A stretch of DNA of 64,000 nt from Gaertneriomyces semiglobifer (taxonomy: Eukaryota; Chytridiomycota; Chytridiomycetes; Spizellomycetales; Spizellomycetaceae). The notes beneath the pieces were generated by a model. That model was not told where the DNA came from. It searched no databases and saw only the letters and a program-made list of their open reading frames with translations. The DNA lies in contig JAHLKF010000005.1 in assembly GCA_025558075.1 (NCBI GenBank), positions 248,001 through 312,000 of the forward strand, given 5' to 3'. How positions within the stretch are numbered: position 1 is the first letter of the stretch; the number at the start of each line of letters is the position of its first letter. Made by a program: the position numbers and the translations under genes. Positions 45,013-57,462 of the stretch are shown in pieces.

Positions 45013-48000
45013 ATGAAGCTCAAGATCCATCAAACGGCTCTCAACAAGCGTAAGGGTTAGATGCCATTTGGTTTCATCGCAACTTGTATGGCTGACTTTT
45101 CTCACGTTAGATCACGACATTGTCACCACGGTGGGATGGTCCGGCAACAATGAGCTATATTCCTTTGGGTAATGGGCCGCATGTGTCGCGCAAGCACCAG
45201 TTTCACGCATGTACTTATGTCCGGGTTTAAGTGATGACAACCAGATTTTACGGTGGTCCAGTGACGGGGAATGCTTGGGCCAGGTGTCCACTAGCATTTA
45301 TGATAAAGGCACACCAGACATGCCGATTTCCATCACGGAAATCAGCTGGTTTCCCATTGCACCTGGAAAGACAATGTATTCAGCGGCTGCAGATGTCTTT
45401 GCGGCTGCGGCGACAGATGGTATGGGATGCACGGCACACACTTGAAATGTCGTGCTGATCAGAACCTTTGGTACAGGAAAGTTTTACATATGCACCAAAA
45501 CTGGGCGAGTAGAAAAAGGAGTGGAGGCGCATAAGGGAGCGGTACTTTGTTTGCGTTGGAACTACGAAGGGTCTACATTGCTCACTGGTGAGAAAGCAGC
45601 GAGGGACTTGTCAACACGAAACAGACACGTCTAACTGCTAACTGTGCAAAAGCTGGAGAGGATGGTCAAGCAAAGCTGTGGTCTCGGAGCGGAATGTTGA
45701 GGTCCTCCCTTGTTCAGTCAGGTTTGTCCGCGTGCTGCTCCATGATCAATGCAGCGTTCGCTTACTGATGCACACAGCCAGGCTTCCCCATTTACTCCAT
45801 CAGTTGGTCGCCCGAAAACGACCAAATCCTGTATACCAGCGGGAAGAACCTTGTAATCAAGTCGTTGCAGCCGTCTAATAAGCCCACACAGGTATGCTGA
45901 ACTATCTGCCGACGAAGTGATCTGAGCACTGACGTGCGTATGTTACTAGTGGAAAGCACATGACGGACTTGTACTCAAAGTTGACTGGAGCTTAGTAAAC
46001 GGGCAGATCCTTTCGGCAGGTGAAGATAAAAAGTATAAAGTGAGTGGATTTCCAAGCTATTGCTCGTTGTGGCGTTTCAATGACACGACCATTTAGGTAT
46101 GGGACAGTTTCGGTCGACAGCTTTTTTCGAGCGGCATACAACAACATCCCATCACTGCTGTTGCATGGAATCCCAGTGGTGATATGTTTGCTGTCGGCTC
46201 CTATGACTACTTACGCCTCTGTGATGCGCTTGGATGGTCGCACGCTTTAGAAAAGCCAGAGAGCGGATCCATATTGCACATTGCGTGGACTCCCGATGGG
46301 ACGCAAATGGCTTGTGCGGGAGGTGTAGGCACTGTTGTTTTTGGGCACATTGTCGAGAGGTAAGGCGAGAAAGGGACGTCCGCTTTTCGCTGGGAACTTA
46401 CGCAAAGCCCTAGACGGTACGAATGGAAGAACTATGAAGTGACAATCTTGGATGACAATAAGATCTACGTCCACGATGTCGTGCAAGACTCGACCGAAAA
46501 CTTAGGTACGTAAGGGAATGACGATTGCGTATCGTTGACATCCTCAAATCAATTATGATTCGCAGATTTCCGAGACCGAGTTATCAAAGTATCCTTCGCC
46601 TTTGGCTACTTGATTGTGGCCACCTCGTCTCAATGTCACATCTTTAACGAGAAGAACTGGAATACACCAGCAATTGTGGACTTGTCGAATAATGGACGTG
46701 TCACTTGCATCCAGCAATCCTCAGAGTAAGCATTTCCTCATGTATCCGAGCACCGCATGGATGACTAAATGCGTGCAACAGGAACTTTGTGCTCGTAGAT
46801 ACTGTGATGGGATTAGGTGTCTACAAGTATGATGGGCGACTCCTTAGCCAACCCAAGTGTCCTGGCTTACGCGCAGAGTTTGTTACACCGTTCAATATCT
46901 CAATCTGCGCAGATATGCTTGCAATAAAAGACAAAGCTGATAGTAAAGGTTCGACGTCAGTTTGTTGATGTGTCAGTTGCGGCCGCGCAATTGAACTGGT
47001 TCTTCCAGCAATTTACGTTTGCGATACTAACACGGGACGTCAATTTGGGGAAGAACCGGTGAAGCACCATACGGAGATTATGGAGATTGGACTCAACCAA
47101 ACACAGTCAGTAGCGGGTCGCCAGTTAGTTCTTGTGGACAGGAATCGGGATATGTTCATTACCAACATCATGAGACCACATTTGAAAAAGCTTGGTACGG
47201 CGTTCGCACCCGTATGATCTAGGACATGTAACAAAGTGGCTTACGTGGGAAAATTTCAGGAACAATGGTTGAGACGTTTGCGTGGAACGCAGACTCGGAT
47301 ATTCTGGTGGCAATGATGGATTACAAGTTCGTGATATGGTACTACCCGAACGTGGTATTCATCGACGAGGATATTGCGCCTTTGACAAAGGTCGAAAAGG
47401 ATGCAGTTCTAGTGGGAAAATCAGCGCAAATCGTCAATTTCTCAGGGACGCAGTGTATTTTGCGCAGAGCTGACGGCGCTGTTGTAGCGGCAGGGTACTT
47501 GCTGGCTTTAGTGTCTGTCCTCATTGACAGTTTCTTATCGTTTACCCTCTTAAAGCAACTTAACCCCTCTGCCGGCACTTTTGCAAGAATTCGCTCAGAA
47601 AAAACGATGGGAGGCAGCTATCCGGTTATGTCGCTATGTCAATGTAAGTGCATCTATGCCTTTCAATTCTAGCAAATGCTAAATAGTGACTCAGATGAAA
47701 GAATTGTGGGCATGCCTCGCGGCAATGGCAGTCCACGGTCAAGATCTAAATACTGCAGAGGTTGCGTACGCGGCAATTGATGAGATCGCCAAAGTAGAAT
47801 ACATCACATACATTAGAGATATGCCGTCCATGGAAGCCCAGGCCGCCGAGTTAGCGCTTCTAAGACGGCAACCGCAAGAAGCAGAAAGCATATTGATAGC
47901 TGCAAACCTTATCTTCAAAGCAATTCGAATGTGGATCTCACTTTTTAATTGGGATAGGTATGTGAGAGATGCCGCAATTTCTAGCTAAACGTTTATAACC

Positions 48001-48272
48001 AGGGTGATGTGTAGAGCTTTGGAGTTGGCGGTGAAATACAAGACTCACGTCGATACTGTGCTATACTTCCGGGCCAGATACCTTAAATCGCTTGGGAAAC
48101 TCGAGACAAACCGGAAGTTCATTCAATATGCTCAAAGTGTAGGGCCTATCGTATTATTCTTTTCACCTGTTTACTAAGTGATCTCACGTGTTTATAGGTA
48201 CCGGTGGATGCGGAGAAGGTAAAAGCGAAGCTCACAGTAGAGGAAGAGCGGGAGCGAACAGTCGCACGATGA
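45013..48272 (+). CDS. IFT80: Intraflagellar transport protein IFT80 (IFT-B)
   Basis: Seventeen exons: 45013-45049, 45111-45168, 45232-45419, 45477-45587, 45653-45721, 45782-45891, 45950-46039, 46097-46359, 46414-46505, 46566-46725, 46782-46948, 47009-47194, 47260-47494, 47556-47643, 47695-47957, 48003-48138 and 48198-48272. All phases close to 775 aa (human 777). Two WD40 propellers are followed by a TPR-like helical tail. Typical blocks: [104 protein letters not shown] and [11 protein letters not shown]. It is part of the IFT-B complex that carries axonemal cargo. Confidence 0.97.
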
Positions 48273-48323
48273 GCTATCGCTGTACTATATACTAATTTAT
48301 TGGAATTTACAACATCTGAGCTT

Positions 48324-50598
48324 TCAACCGAGAGAAATCAAAAATTGATCTGGTTCCCTCATAGGAACCTCGTCTGATTCCAAGGCCACCTCTGCCATCT
48401 CCGCCACTCCCCCTGTTTGTATGAAGTTGTGGCCTTTGGGAACGTCCACCGGGCTGGTAGGCCCTTGGATGCCGCCAGCTGCCCTTGCGGTTTCTTTTGC
48501 CTGATACGTCAAAACTTGTTTTCTGAAAGCAAGTCGGTCCATGAAAAAGCGTTGCTTCTCTCGCTCCAATTCCTTTCTTTCGTTCTCAAGTAAGGCCTCA
48601 AGCTCCTCAAAATGTGCCATCTTCGCCTGTAATTTAGCCATTTGTTGTTGAATTAGGGCCATTGTCAGCCCTTGAAGCTCGCTGGTCGCCACTTTCCCTA
48701 AATGATAAGCTTTCGCGCTTGCAGCCGCTATTGCTGTGGCTCCCGCCTTCTGTATGGCAGATGTAGGTTTTGTTTCGGATTCGGCGGAGGGCACAGAGCT
48801 TTCGCTTGCGTTGGGAGCCGTTTCTGCCTTTGCGATCGGAGTTTCATCCACGTCCATGTTACCAGGAACAGTTGCTGGGGCATCCATGGCGGAATTTGTG
48901 GGCTGCTCGGAATTTTCCCGTATTTTAACTTGTGGGGATGCGGGTACTGTTCCGGCATTCTGTTCGGAAGACACGGATGCATCGGCATCAGCCTCAGGTC
49001 CCTGATTCTCTTTCTGGATTTCTTCTCTCGCTTTTGCGATTTGGGTTCGCGCAACCGCCATGGACGTCGTGTCTTGTCTCTCCAATTCCTCAATCGCGGC
49101 TTTCGCAGCAGCTTGTGCAACTTTGGGATCCACAACCCCGGCGAGGAATGCCGTCAAGCTTAACACAGGGTTATCCGCGGCCGAGAATGGTACGCGGTGA
49201 TATTGAAGCGGCCCCATATCACCTTGTTTTGTGTTCACAAAGGGGTCCTCTATCGGAAGCTGAAGGAATTTCATTACACACTGATCGCGTGTTCGAGTGC
49301 CAACATGGTCAGCAATTTTGGCCCAGTCCTCATCAAATAATTCTATTCCCTCCAGAAGCAGCAAGGTCTCTTGATCTGTCCAATCGTCCTCGGAAGCTTG
49401 CTTCAATGGAGTATCCTCCAGCTTGACAAAGTCCCCAGAAAACATAGTCGACGGAAACCGGCCTTCGAGGTAACAGTTCGGGCACACCTCCATTGTTGGA
49501 GTTTTGGAGCTATGATATCGAACACGTGAACAATCCACGCCGCATGTAGCACAATTGTGTTTTGCTTTCTTGGGAGGCGGTGATCCACTACTTTCCTCCT
49601 CCGTTTCAAGAGCATGTTTCTTGCCAGCTTGGGCAAGGCCATTCGCATACATATTTTTGGAAAGAGCAAGGTTGGCACCTTGCGGTCCGGATGTTGCAGT
49701 GGAAGGTTGGCCAACATCAAGTTCGCCTTCCGCAGTAGGTCGTACAGACTGCCGAGGTTCATTCTTCAACATGGGTACTCCAGGATGCAGCGGCTGAAGC
49801 CCTCGTGGAGTATCTGCCGTGACGCGGAAATGGCCCGTGAACGCTGGACCAACATTGGATGGTCTCGAATCGGGGTCAACTTGGTAGTTGATCAGGCCCC
49901 ATTGCTCCAAGAACGCATGTACTCTAATGATGGCGCAAACATCTCCGGCTAGATTGCGGCGGCAAGCGGTAACAGTAAGATATTCTCCTGGGTTCAGTCT
50001 GTATGTGTTGATCATGAAATCTCGGTAATCCTTGTATACACTTGGCGTTTTGCTTTTGTTTTTGTTGTTGAAGAATTCTGGAAGAGACTTCTTTTCGATA
50101 TCATTGATGCGAGACATGTTAAACCATGCCGCATAGCTGGGTATGATAATTTCTTGTGCTTGAGTCGCTAGCATTTTAGTTGCACTAGATTGTGACGGAT
50201 CAATGTCGGCAATCTTGACCGACATGCCGCTACCATCTATGATTGCGAATCAGTAAGCTCTAACACGATCGCAATGGATGCGACGCAACTGACTTACCGA
50301 CACCGCCCGCATCGGTGCTCTCTTCCACTCCGGAACCTGCCTTTAAGCTCGTGGGTTCTGCAGGAGTTTCAGGTACACTAACGTCTCCCGCGGTTGGGGT
50401 TTCTGTCGTTACAGTGTTCTCAACGGTGCCTTCTTGGTCCTCCCTCGTGCTGGAATCGACATCCACTTCCATATCCATCGTCGACGGATCTATAGGCGCA
50501 CCCTGGTCCTCCTGCTGGGTGTCCATATCCATAGATGGGTCCTCCTGCGGGGGATTGCCGTTCATTGTTTTCGTTGTCGGTAAATGTTTTAAATACAC
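48324..50598 (-). CDS. RSC8: SWI3/RSC8-type chromatin-remodelling subunit (SMARCC)
   Basis: Exons 50598-50298 and 50236-48324 give 737 aa from Met1, or 726 from Met12 (50565), which is likelier. Domains in order: acidic Pro/Ser/Thr N-terminus, SWIRM (IIIPSYAAWFNMSRIND to VHAFLEQWGLINYQVD), a ZZ-like zinc finger (CATCGVDC ... CPNC), SANT (WTDQETLLLLEGIELFDEDW to QCVMKFLQLP), and a C-terminal coiled coil that dimerises (LIQQQMAKLQAKMAHFEELE). It is a scaffold of SWI/SNF-class remodellers. The SWI3 and RSC8 paralogues cannot be told apart here. It converges on IFT80 with 51 bp between. Confidence 0.94.
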
Positions 50599-50980
50599 TG
50601 GTCACCAGACTCTTTGCGAACACCCACACACACACACATGTACATACACACAACACAAGATTCGCTCTCCACCTCCAGAGGCAAAGCAGACAGCATCCGC
50701 CGTATAGCCCAGCGACGCAGAGAAATGGGTCCTCGTCGTTTGTTCTTTCCGCAAAAAAAGGTCGTAGGATCTTTTGAAGGCCTTTCCGCCTTCCGCGTCC
50801 AGTTTCCCCCAAATTGTGCTCACGTGACCACGACGGCGGAATTTGGCACTAAACAATTAAGGCTTAATGGAGTAGCAAGCAGAGAAGGAATCAGCAGAGG
50901 AGGGGCAAGCAGTGAGGGAGCAAGCGGTGGCGAACGACAATGTCGGTGATAGCAAGCCGCCAGTAGTTTGTCGATGGGGA
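50599..50980. promoter_or_regulatory. Divergent promoter of the SWI3 gene and METTL22, with a CA microsatellite
   Basis: A 382-bp interval. A (CA)n tract with interruptions lies at about 50622-50662, next to the SWI3 start. Translated frames across it (poly-His/Thr, Cys/Val) are artefacts of the repeat. Confidence 0.6.
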
Positions 50981-52102
50981 ATGGCGTCAATGATGGGTCG
51001 GAAACGCGCGCGATGCGACGACGACAGCGACGATGATGGCGAGGGACAACATCAACCGGTCAAGTCATGCCGGGGCAAGCAATCGGAAGGGCAGGAGGGC
51101 GTAGTGGCCACAGAAGCCGCCAAAGATGACAAAACGAGTCCAGATGTCGGCGCAGGTACTGAGAGTGAGGATGGAGATCGGTCATGGGACGCTTTGAGTA
51201 ACGAGGATGAAGAGGATCTAGTATTGTCCGAGGTGCATATTGATCCCGCAAATGGATCTGCAAGAACCCAAGGCCGATTGCGCATGACAGTTTTCACGAT
51301 CAAGGCACCAAAAGGCCATAGCTCGCCCTGTCAAGAGATTCAAATATTACATGAGATGGCCACCCCTCTGCATTCAGTTGGGCTCCAAGTATGGTCTGGT
51401 GCCCTACTTCTTTGTGATTATATCCTATCGAAACGACATCATATATTCACGCCCGACACAGTCTTGACAGAGCTGGGCTGTGGAGCTGGCCTGGTCAGCG
51501 TCGTCGCGGCGCACGTGTGCGAAAAAGTGTATGCTACTGATATTACAAGTTTCAAAGTACTTGATCTATGTGCGGAAAATGTGAGACGGAATGCGGTACA
51601 AGATAGAGTGTTTGTCAAAGAGTACGATTTTCTTGACCCGGACTCCCCCTTGCTCAAAGATGGTCACAAAGGGCGGTGTCACGTCAATGAAGGCCAGTTT
51701 GCATGGTCTGAAGAGGATATCGTGAATTATGAGAACAACTGCACACTGCTTGTAGCGGCCGATGTTATTTATGACGACAGCATCACTTTCGCTCTGGTCG
51801 AAAGGCTGTACGCCTTACTTCGTCCAACTGTCACTGGGAAGTCGCGCACCCTCTACTTGGCGCTCGAGAAACGCATTCAATTCTCTGTGGATGATCGAGA
51901 TGTGGTTGCTCCCGCCCGAGACTTCTTTCTGAGAACGCTTGAGGCAGCGAATGTTGATCGCTCTGAATCGCTTCCGAATCAATTGCTAGCGGAAGCCATT
52001 GACGTTGACTCCATCCCTCAGTGGTTGACGTATACCAGAACCAAAGAACTCGAATTGTGGAAACTTTCGTTGCAATCATGCGCATCTCCAACCGGTTTAT
52101 AA
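50981..52102 (+). CDS. METTL22: METTL22-like protein lysine methyltransferase
   Basis: Single exon, 373 aa from ATG 50981. The N-terminus is an acidic, basic-patched, disordered stretch (RKRARCDDDSDDD). A seven-beta-strand methyltransferase of family 16 follows: VGLQVWSGALLLCDYIL, motif I LTELGCGAGLVSV, acidic post-I ATDI, motif AADVIYDD, and the family's LYLALEKRIQFSV strand. Human METTL22 modifies the zinc-finger protein KIN17. No targeting peptide; nuclear or cytosolic. It converges on COX15, stop codons 28 bp apart. Confidence 0.88.
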   Translation: MASMMGRKRARCDDDSDDDGEGQHQPVKSCRGKQSEGQEGVVATEAAKDDKTSPDVGAGTESEDGDRSWDALSNEDEEDLVLSEVHIDPANGSARTQGRLRMTVFTIKAPKGHSSPCQEIQILHEMATPLHSVGLQVWSGALLLCDYILSKRHHIFTPDTVLTELGCGAGLVSVVAAHVCEKVYATDITSFKVLDLCAENVRRNAVQDRVFVKEYDFLDPDSPLLKDGHKGRCHVNEGQFAWSEEDIVNYENNCTLLVAADVIYDDSITFALVERLYALLRPTVTGKSRTLYLALEKRIQFSVDDRDVVAPARDFFLRTLEAANVDRSESLPNQLLAEAIDVDSIPQWLTYTRTKELELWKLSLQSCASPTGL

Positions 52103-52130
52103 ACCCACTCTATATCATGCTACCTGTGTG

Positions 52131-53794
52131 CTATCTTCTAACGTATCGGAGTGCTTGCATCAGCCACAGAGCTATAGACAATAAGGTTAAAGAACCACTC
52201 TGATGCGCGGCAGCCAACGGGGTTGGAACAAAGTAGAGAAGCGTAGAGATTCCTAACCCAACCTGGACGCCCACCATCGCCAGCAGCGCATTCGTAGCGA
52301 GCCTGGCATTCCGGGGCAACTTCACCCGCCTAGAATATAACCAGAGACCGCTGATCGCGGTCGCGGTCGACATTGCCTTTATCTCCGAGTTAGCGGATAG
52401 TTATGCACGATATTACGTGATAGAACACTTACGAGCACCCGGTGATTGAACTGGAGAGCAGATGGGTTCTCCAACAAGTCCTTCCAGAAAGGCGCTGGAT
52501 TGGGATTTCGCTCAGTTTTGGTGGAGAACGCCCACATGTCTGACGGTACCAGGCCTTCGCCCATCTTCGGGAATTCGTTGTAGATCAGCCCAGCATCCAT
52601 CCCAGCAACGAAGGCACCTGAAGCATGATGGTCAACAACGTGGCATAGTAGACCTACAGCGAATGACCCAACGCACCAGACATGGCAGTGAGAAAGACAA
52701 GCCCGGCGACGCCATGGGCATACCGTGCGAACCTGCGAACATCGGCACTTTTGAGCATATCACGGGCAAGGGTAATCATCTTTTCCTTGTTCGCCCGCAA
52801 GATGTCCAACCCAGTCACAAGCATCATGGAATATATAGCAAAGGCTGATCCGAGATGGGCAGCCAACCAGTAATGGCTGACACGGGGAACTGCGTGGGGA
52901 GTTCGCATAATCTCCTCGGAGAGACCGCTCTTCACCATGAACCATCCCAATACACCCTACATAGCGTGACTGCTAAGTGGCGAGCCAACACGCGCGCAAG
53001 CGACGTGGACGTACCTGTCCGCCAATCAGTGCGGCCACGATAAGGGACCTTGTGCGTATGAACTTGCTCATGTAACCTTTGTACGCAAAATATGCTCCAG
53101 GAATAATGAACGACAGGCCGATGAATCTTCCCATCATGCGATGCGCCCATTCCATGTAAAAGATTGACTTGAACTCCGAGAGGGTCATCTGGTGGTTCAG
53201 AAGCTTGTATTCCGGAAACTGCTTATACTTTTCAAATTCCTCATCCCATTCTTCAGCTGATCTGGGCGGCCGCATCCCTTTGATCAGGTTCCATTCGACG
53301 ATTGACAGACCACTTCCGGTCAACCTCGTGAATCCTCCCAAGGCAACAATTCCAAAAACAAGAGATCCAGAAAATAGATACCACCAACCAACAATAGGTT
53401 TGCTAATTTCCTCCTCATTGCCGGTTCTTTCGTGCTGGGTCTTTTCATCGGGTTTTGCTGCGCCATCACTCCCCTTGGCAGCGTGATCCACCTCCGGTAC
53501 TGCAGCAGCAACTTGCTTTGATGATTTACACGAAGAGAAGGACGAACATTGGAGTGATTGTAAACGGGACAGGACGGCTGATTTAAATGGCCACACGCGA
53601 TGTTGTTGCGTCTGCGGTTTTACTGCCGAGGAAAAGCAGTTCGTCTGGCCATTCATAAGCCGGCGCGACTGCCGCTGTATTAAAGGAGTTCCTGAGCCGG
53701 CGACTCCACCCCGACAGAAGGTCGCGATGGTTCGTGCCAATTGCAGTCGCATCTTGGTTGATTTCTCTGTTCCGTGTACTTGTACTTCATCCAC
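52131..53794 (-). CDS. COX15: Heme A synthase COX15
   Basis: Exons 53794-53015, 52956-52677, 52617-52433 and 52376-52131 give 496 aa from Met1; Met15 (53752, MRLQLARTIATF) begins a good mitochondrial targeting peptide and is the likelier start, giving 482 aa. It oxidises heme O to heme A in the inner membrane for cytochrome oxidase. Eight membrane segments are expected. Conserved blocks: WWYLFSGSLVFGIVALGGFT, GSGLSIVEWNLIKG, MEWAHRMMGR with the heme His, WLAAHLGSAF, AFVAGMDAGLIYNEFP, LQFNHRVL and AAAHQSGSLTLL. It is divergent to the CAF1 gene. Confidence 0.96.
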
Positions 53795-54486
53795 GCACGC
53801 ACAAACACCCTCTCGCCTCCCTACGCTTCCTGTCGTCTATACGTCGTCCTAGCGCAACCCTCTGCGTCCTCGCTCGTCGTTCCTTTGTCAAACCCCGAAT
53901 CGCCGATCGAGGTCGTCCTTTAAAAAAGTCGCCGAGGAAAATGCCTGACGCGGTGATATTTTGTGAGTCATTTACGCGCGCTGGTGTCAGGGTTAGGCAA
54001 TTGAAGGAGGGCCTGTCGTCGCAGCGTTTCCTCGGCTGCAAATTGCGTTTTTGAACTCTTTCAATCCAAAGCTGATCAGATACACGACCGACCTGCTGAA
54101 CCCGAACTCGCTTTCCCCCGTACGGCAGCCTCCCGGTATACAGAATCCTCTAGTTGGTGCGATCCCACGGACGTCTGGTTACTACGGCACAGCTCTTTGC
54201 CGCGTTCTCTGGTCCCGTTCAAGAAAGCCCAAACGTGAATTGATCATTTCCTTCAGGGTGGACTCTGGTGGACTTGCGCTGGTAGACGTTCAAATCATTA
54301 CCAAAAGCGCCTTGGCGTACAAAGGGTGCAATCAGATAGGCATGCAAAGAGCTGTTTGCCCGATTGATTCCTATTCAGAAGATCAAGCGTTTTACGATAG
54401 TCGTTGCCCGCACCGACAAGACCATTGCGCGAACGCTCAAAATCAGCAGAGATAGTTCATTGTAAAGGGCACAAACTGGTTGCACG
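53795..54486. promoter_or_regulatory. Divergent promoter of COX15 and CAF1, with a long CAF1 leader
   Basis: A 692-bp interval. Part is probably the 5' leader of CAF1, and a GTGAGT donor at about 53962 suggests a leader intron. Frames at 53734-54054 and 54051-54455 contain no recognisable domain. No repeats. Confidence 0.45.
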
Positions 54487-55589
54487 ATGGGGCAAGATGA
54501 TCAAGGTTGGATCCGCGATGTATGGGAGACCAATTTAGAGGAGGAAATGGAAGTTCTGCGAGATCTAGTAGAGCGATATCCTTACATATCAATGGTTTGT
54601 TCCGCAAACCATGTTCAAAGGTGCCTGTCTGGCGCTCCGATCGGGACAACGGGCCTAAAGTCGGTATCATTATTTAGGACACCGAGTTTCCCGGAGTAGT
54701 GGCCCGCCCAATAGGCAACTTCCGGACGTCCGCAGATTTTCATTATCAAACACTACGATGTAATGTGGATTTGCTGAAGATAATTCAGCTCGGCATTACG
54801 TTTGCCGACGAGAACGGCAATATGCCTACAGGAGTCTGCACGTGGCAGTTCAACTTCAAATTCAACCTGGCGTACGTAGTCCTGCTGCGTGCTCCGAGTC
54901 ACACACCATTTCCTCTTTAATGTTTAAAGCTGGGCTTCCTCCACAGTGATGACATGTATGCCCAAGACTCCATCGACATGTTACAAAAATCCGGCATTGA
55001 GTTTAAAAAGCATGAGGAATACGGAATCGACGTGTCCCACTTTGGAGAATTGCTGATAAGCTCGGGCTTTGTTTTATTGGATGACGTGAAATGGGTAACC
55101 TTTCACAGGTATGTCTCTCTTGTGCCGTAAGACCGGAATTTACCCGAACACTAAACCGTCATCGACCCCTACAGCGGCTACGACTTTGGATACCTCCTAA
55201 AAATTCTAACATGCCAGCCGCTGCCAGCAGAAGAAGCTGACTTCTTTGATTTATTACGAGTATGGTTTCCGTGCGTCTACGATATTAAATATCTAATGAA
55301 GAGTTGTAAGAATCTAAAAGGTGGACTGCAAGATGTCGCGGATGATTTACAGGTAAGATAATGTGCTACGCCGTGCGCTTTACGTATGCCAGCTGAAACA
55401 TGTCTTCTCATCGATTAGATCGCGCGCATTGGACCACAACACCAGGCTGGAAGTGATAGCTTGTTGACAATGAAGACCTTTTTCAAAATGCGGTCAACGT
55501 TCTTCGATGACCGCATAGATGATGCCAAATTTCTCGGCTGTCTGTACGGATTATCGTCCACTTTCCCAAACAGAGATAATCACCCGTAG
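54487..55589 (+). CDS. CAF1: CCR4-NOT deadenylase CAF1/POP2 (CNOT7/8)
   Basis: Exons 54487-54594, 54678-54871, 54947-55108, 55175-55352 and 55419-55589 give 270 aa (human CNOT7 285). It removes mRNA poly(A) tails in the CCR4-NOT complex. All DEDD catalytic residues are visible: SMDTEFPG (D, E), [10 protein letters not shown] (D), and [10 protein letters not shown] (H, D). Also typical are [37 protein letters not shown]. Length and the short tail indicate the metazoan-like form and not the long-tailed yeast Pop2. Confidence 0.97.
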
Positions 55590-55708
55590 TGGCTACCATT
55601 CGCAACACTGCTGGAAAATGCCTTTGCATTGTGTCAGATTCTATTTACATACGTTACACGCCTCCGCGAATGTGCATGACTTGCACAAATGTTCCGCAGC
55701 ACCGCGTT

Positions 55709-57222
55709 CTACTTTGTCAAGGCCGATACCACCAACTCGTAGCAGAAAAACAATATTGCAGCGTTTGGAACAACTCGCATTAAGTGTGCAGTCATACCGC
55801 CGTAGAGTGCAGCCATTCCTTCTTCGCGGTATATCAACTTCGCGCTTTGTGCCAACCCCTTGTATTTGGTTACCCCAGCTACGGGCGTTTGCCTTAATCG
55901 GGTCCGCAAGACCTGGTAGACCAAATGGGGTCAGTGAATGCCAATACTCATAGTGTCATCCGTTTTCCTGGCGCACGTACCTCGTGAGGATAGGTGATGA
56001 TGGCCGCGCCCAATTTGGCAAACGCTGCCGCTGCAAATGTATCCAGCCAGTCTAAAACCATTTCCCACTTCATCAGCTATTTTCCATAACGGATGGAAGA
56101 CCTGGACGCCAACGAACCTGCTGGTGACTGGGCAAGAGTTGATCCTCGCGCTGATTCCGGCAACAATGCCTGCCTCTCCATTCTCCGCTCTTCCACCCAA
56201 TGTTTTTTAAGGTACTCGTACGTTGCGAATTGTAACGTTGATTCGGTCAGACCTGTTCAGATGCAGCTCTGGATCAGCATTAACGCAGAAGCAATCTGTC
56301 CCTAACATCACGTACCTAGAACGCTAGCAGAGAATCCCTTGTAAAGACCACGCACACCTTCTTCTCGGAGAACTGAATACAAGCAGTGAAAGCTGTTCCT
56401 GTACTTATGCGCCGCACGAAGGGCTGGTGTTTCAGATTGCAATTGCTGCCGGCTAAAGGTTTAGTGACTACTTCCATATAAACGTTCAATCGTCTCAACC
56501 AACCATCCTTGTTTTGACCAGCCATATGGGATTCGTACATGCGGCAACAGTCGTCCCAGCACACGCTGCAGCTGCCATATGGACTAGCGGGGTTTCGCGG
56601 TTATTATTGAGGACGGTGAACGCGTGCTTGCCCTGGCTATATGTGGCAAAGTAGATGGCTCTACAGACCCAGAATCCACGAATCAACGTCATCGCATGCC
56701 TAAATGTGGAGCAAAACCGTACCTTGCAGGCACCACACCAATCAGGTTAGGGCCCAAGCCCTTCCAAAGGGCCCGAATACCTTCTTGTCGTCTGATTGTT
56801 CTGAGAATGCGGAGTACGATGTTAGTCGTACACAGAGAGACAGCGCCGGGATCAATTGTACCTTAGTAGATCCACCACACCAACAATATGCGTCCAAGCA
56901 GCACGCGCTGGGTTTCGGAAGCTGACGGCGGCTTCCGACGACCGATATAGTGAAGACTGTAACCGTGTTTTCACGACTTCCAGAGGACATGTTATCGCTG
57001 CACCGACTATCAGAGGACAGGAGAATCAGAGAAGCAAACTTTGACCATGGTGTACTTGAATGGCATTACCAGTTCCACCGATTCTACAGGCAGATGTATG
57101 TCAGTCGGCTGTCAAATTCGCCGAGATACACGAATGTGCAGGCAACCAACCCACCCTCCAGCAGCAAAATGTACCAACACCGAGGGCTTCACCGTCTCTT
57201 TATCTGCTATGGCCCCACCCAT
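55709..57222 (-). CDS. RIM2: Mitochondrial pyrimidine-nucleotide carrier (SLC25A33/36, RIM2-like)
   Basis: Exons 57222-57147, 56997-56862, 56800-56723, 56660-56504, 56445-56316, 56252-56118, 56051-55981 and 55912-55709 give 328 aa. All three carrier signatures (PxD/ExxKxR) are present: CPLEVVKTRLQSS, TNPIWLVKTRMQ and YPHEVLRTRLRQ. The Trp in NPIW and the LQSS after the first signature are features of the SLC25A33/36/Rim2 subgroup, which imports pyrimidine nucleotides for mtDNA and RNA synthesis. The first intron (56998-57146, 149 nt) is uncertain, because the FAAGGWV-AITCPLE joint is a few residues shorter than expected. Introns 2-7 are well supported. Confidence 0.85.
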
Positions 57223-57462
57223 AGCGCCTTGACGAGACTGATGGCCGTTACTGCATGTGTTGCTTGAAGCTCTGTCTAAAACCTGTCATAAAAAAGAACC
57301 TGGGGTAAAAATCGCGAGTCAAGCGATGGTGTTATATCAATAACCCAATGTGTTGGCCGGCGACGAGTCATTAAAAGTGACACACAACTTCATGGATGCA
57401 TAATTATTTCACATTGCGGATATCCAACCGCTTCCTGACTATGTACAGCTACAGCAGCCGTG

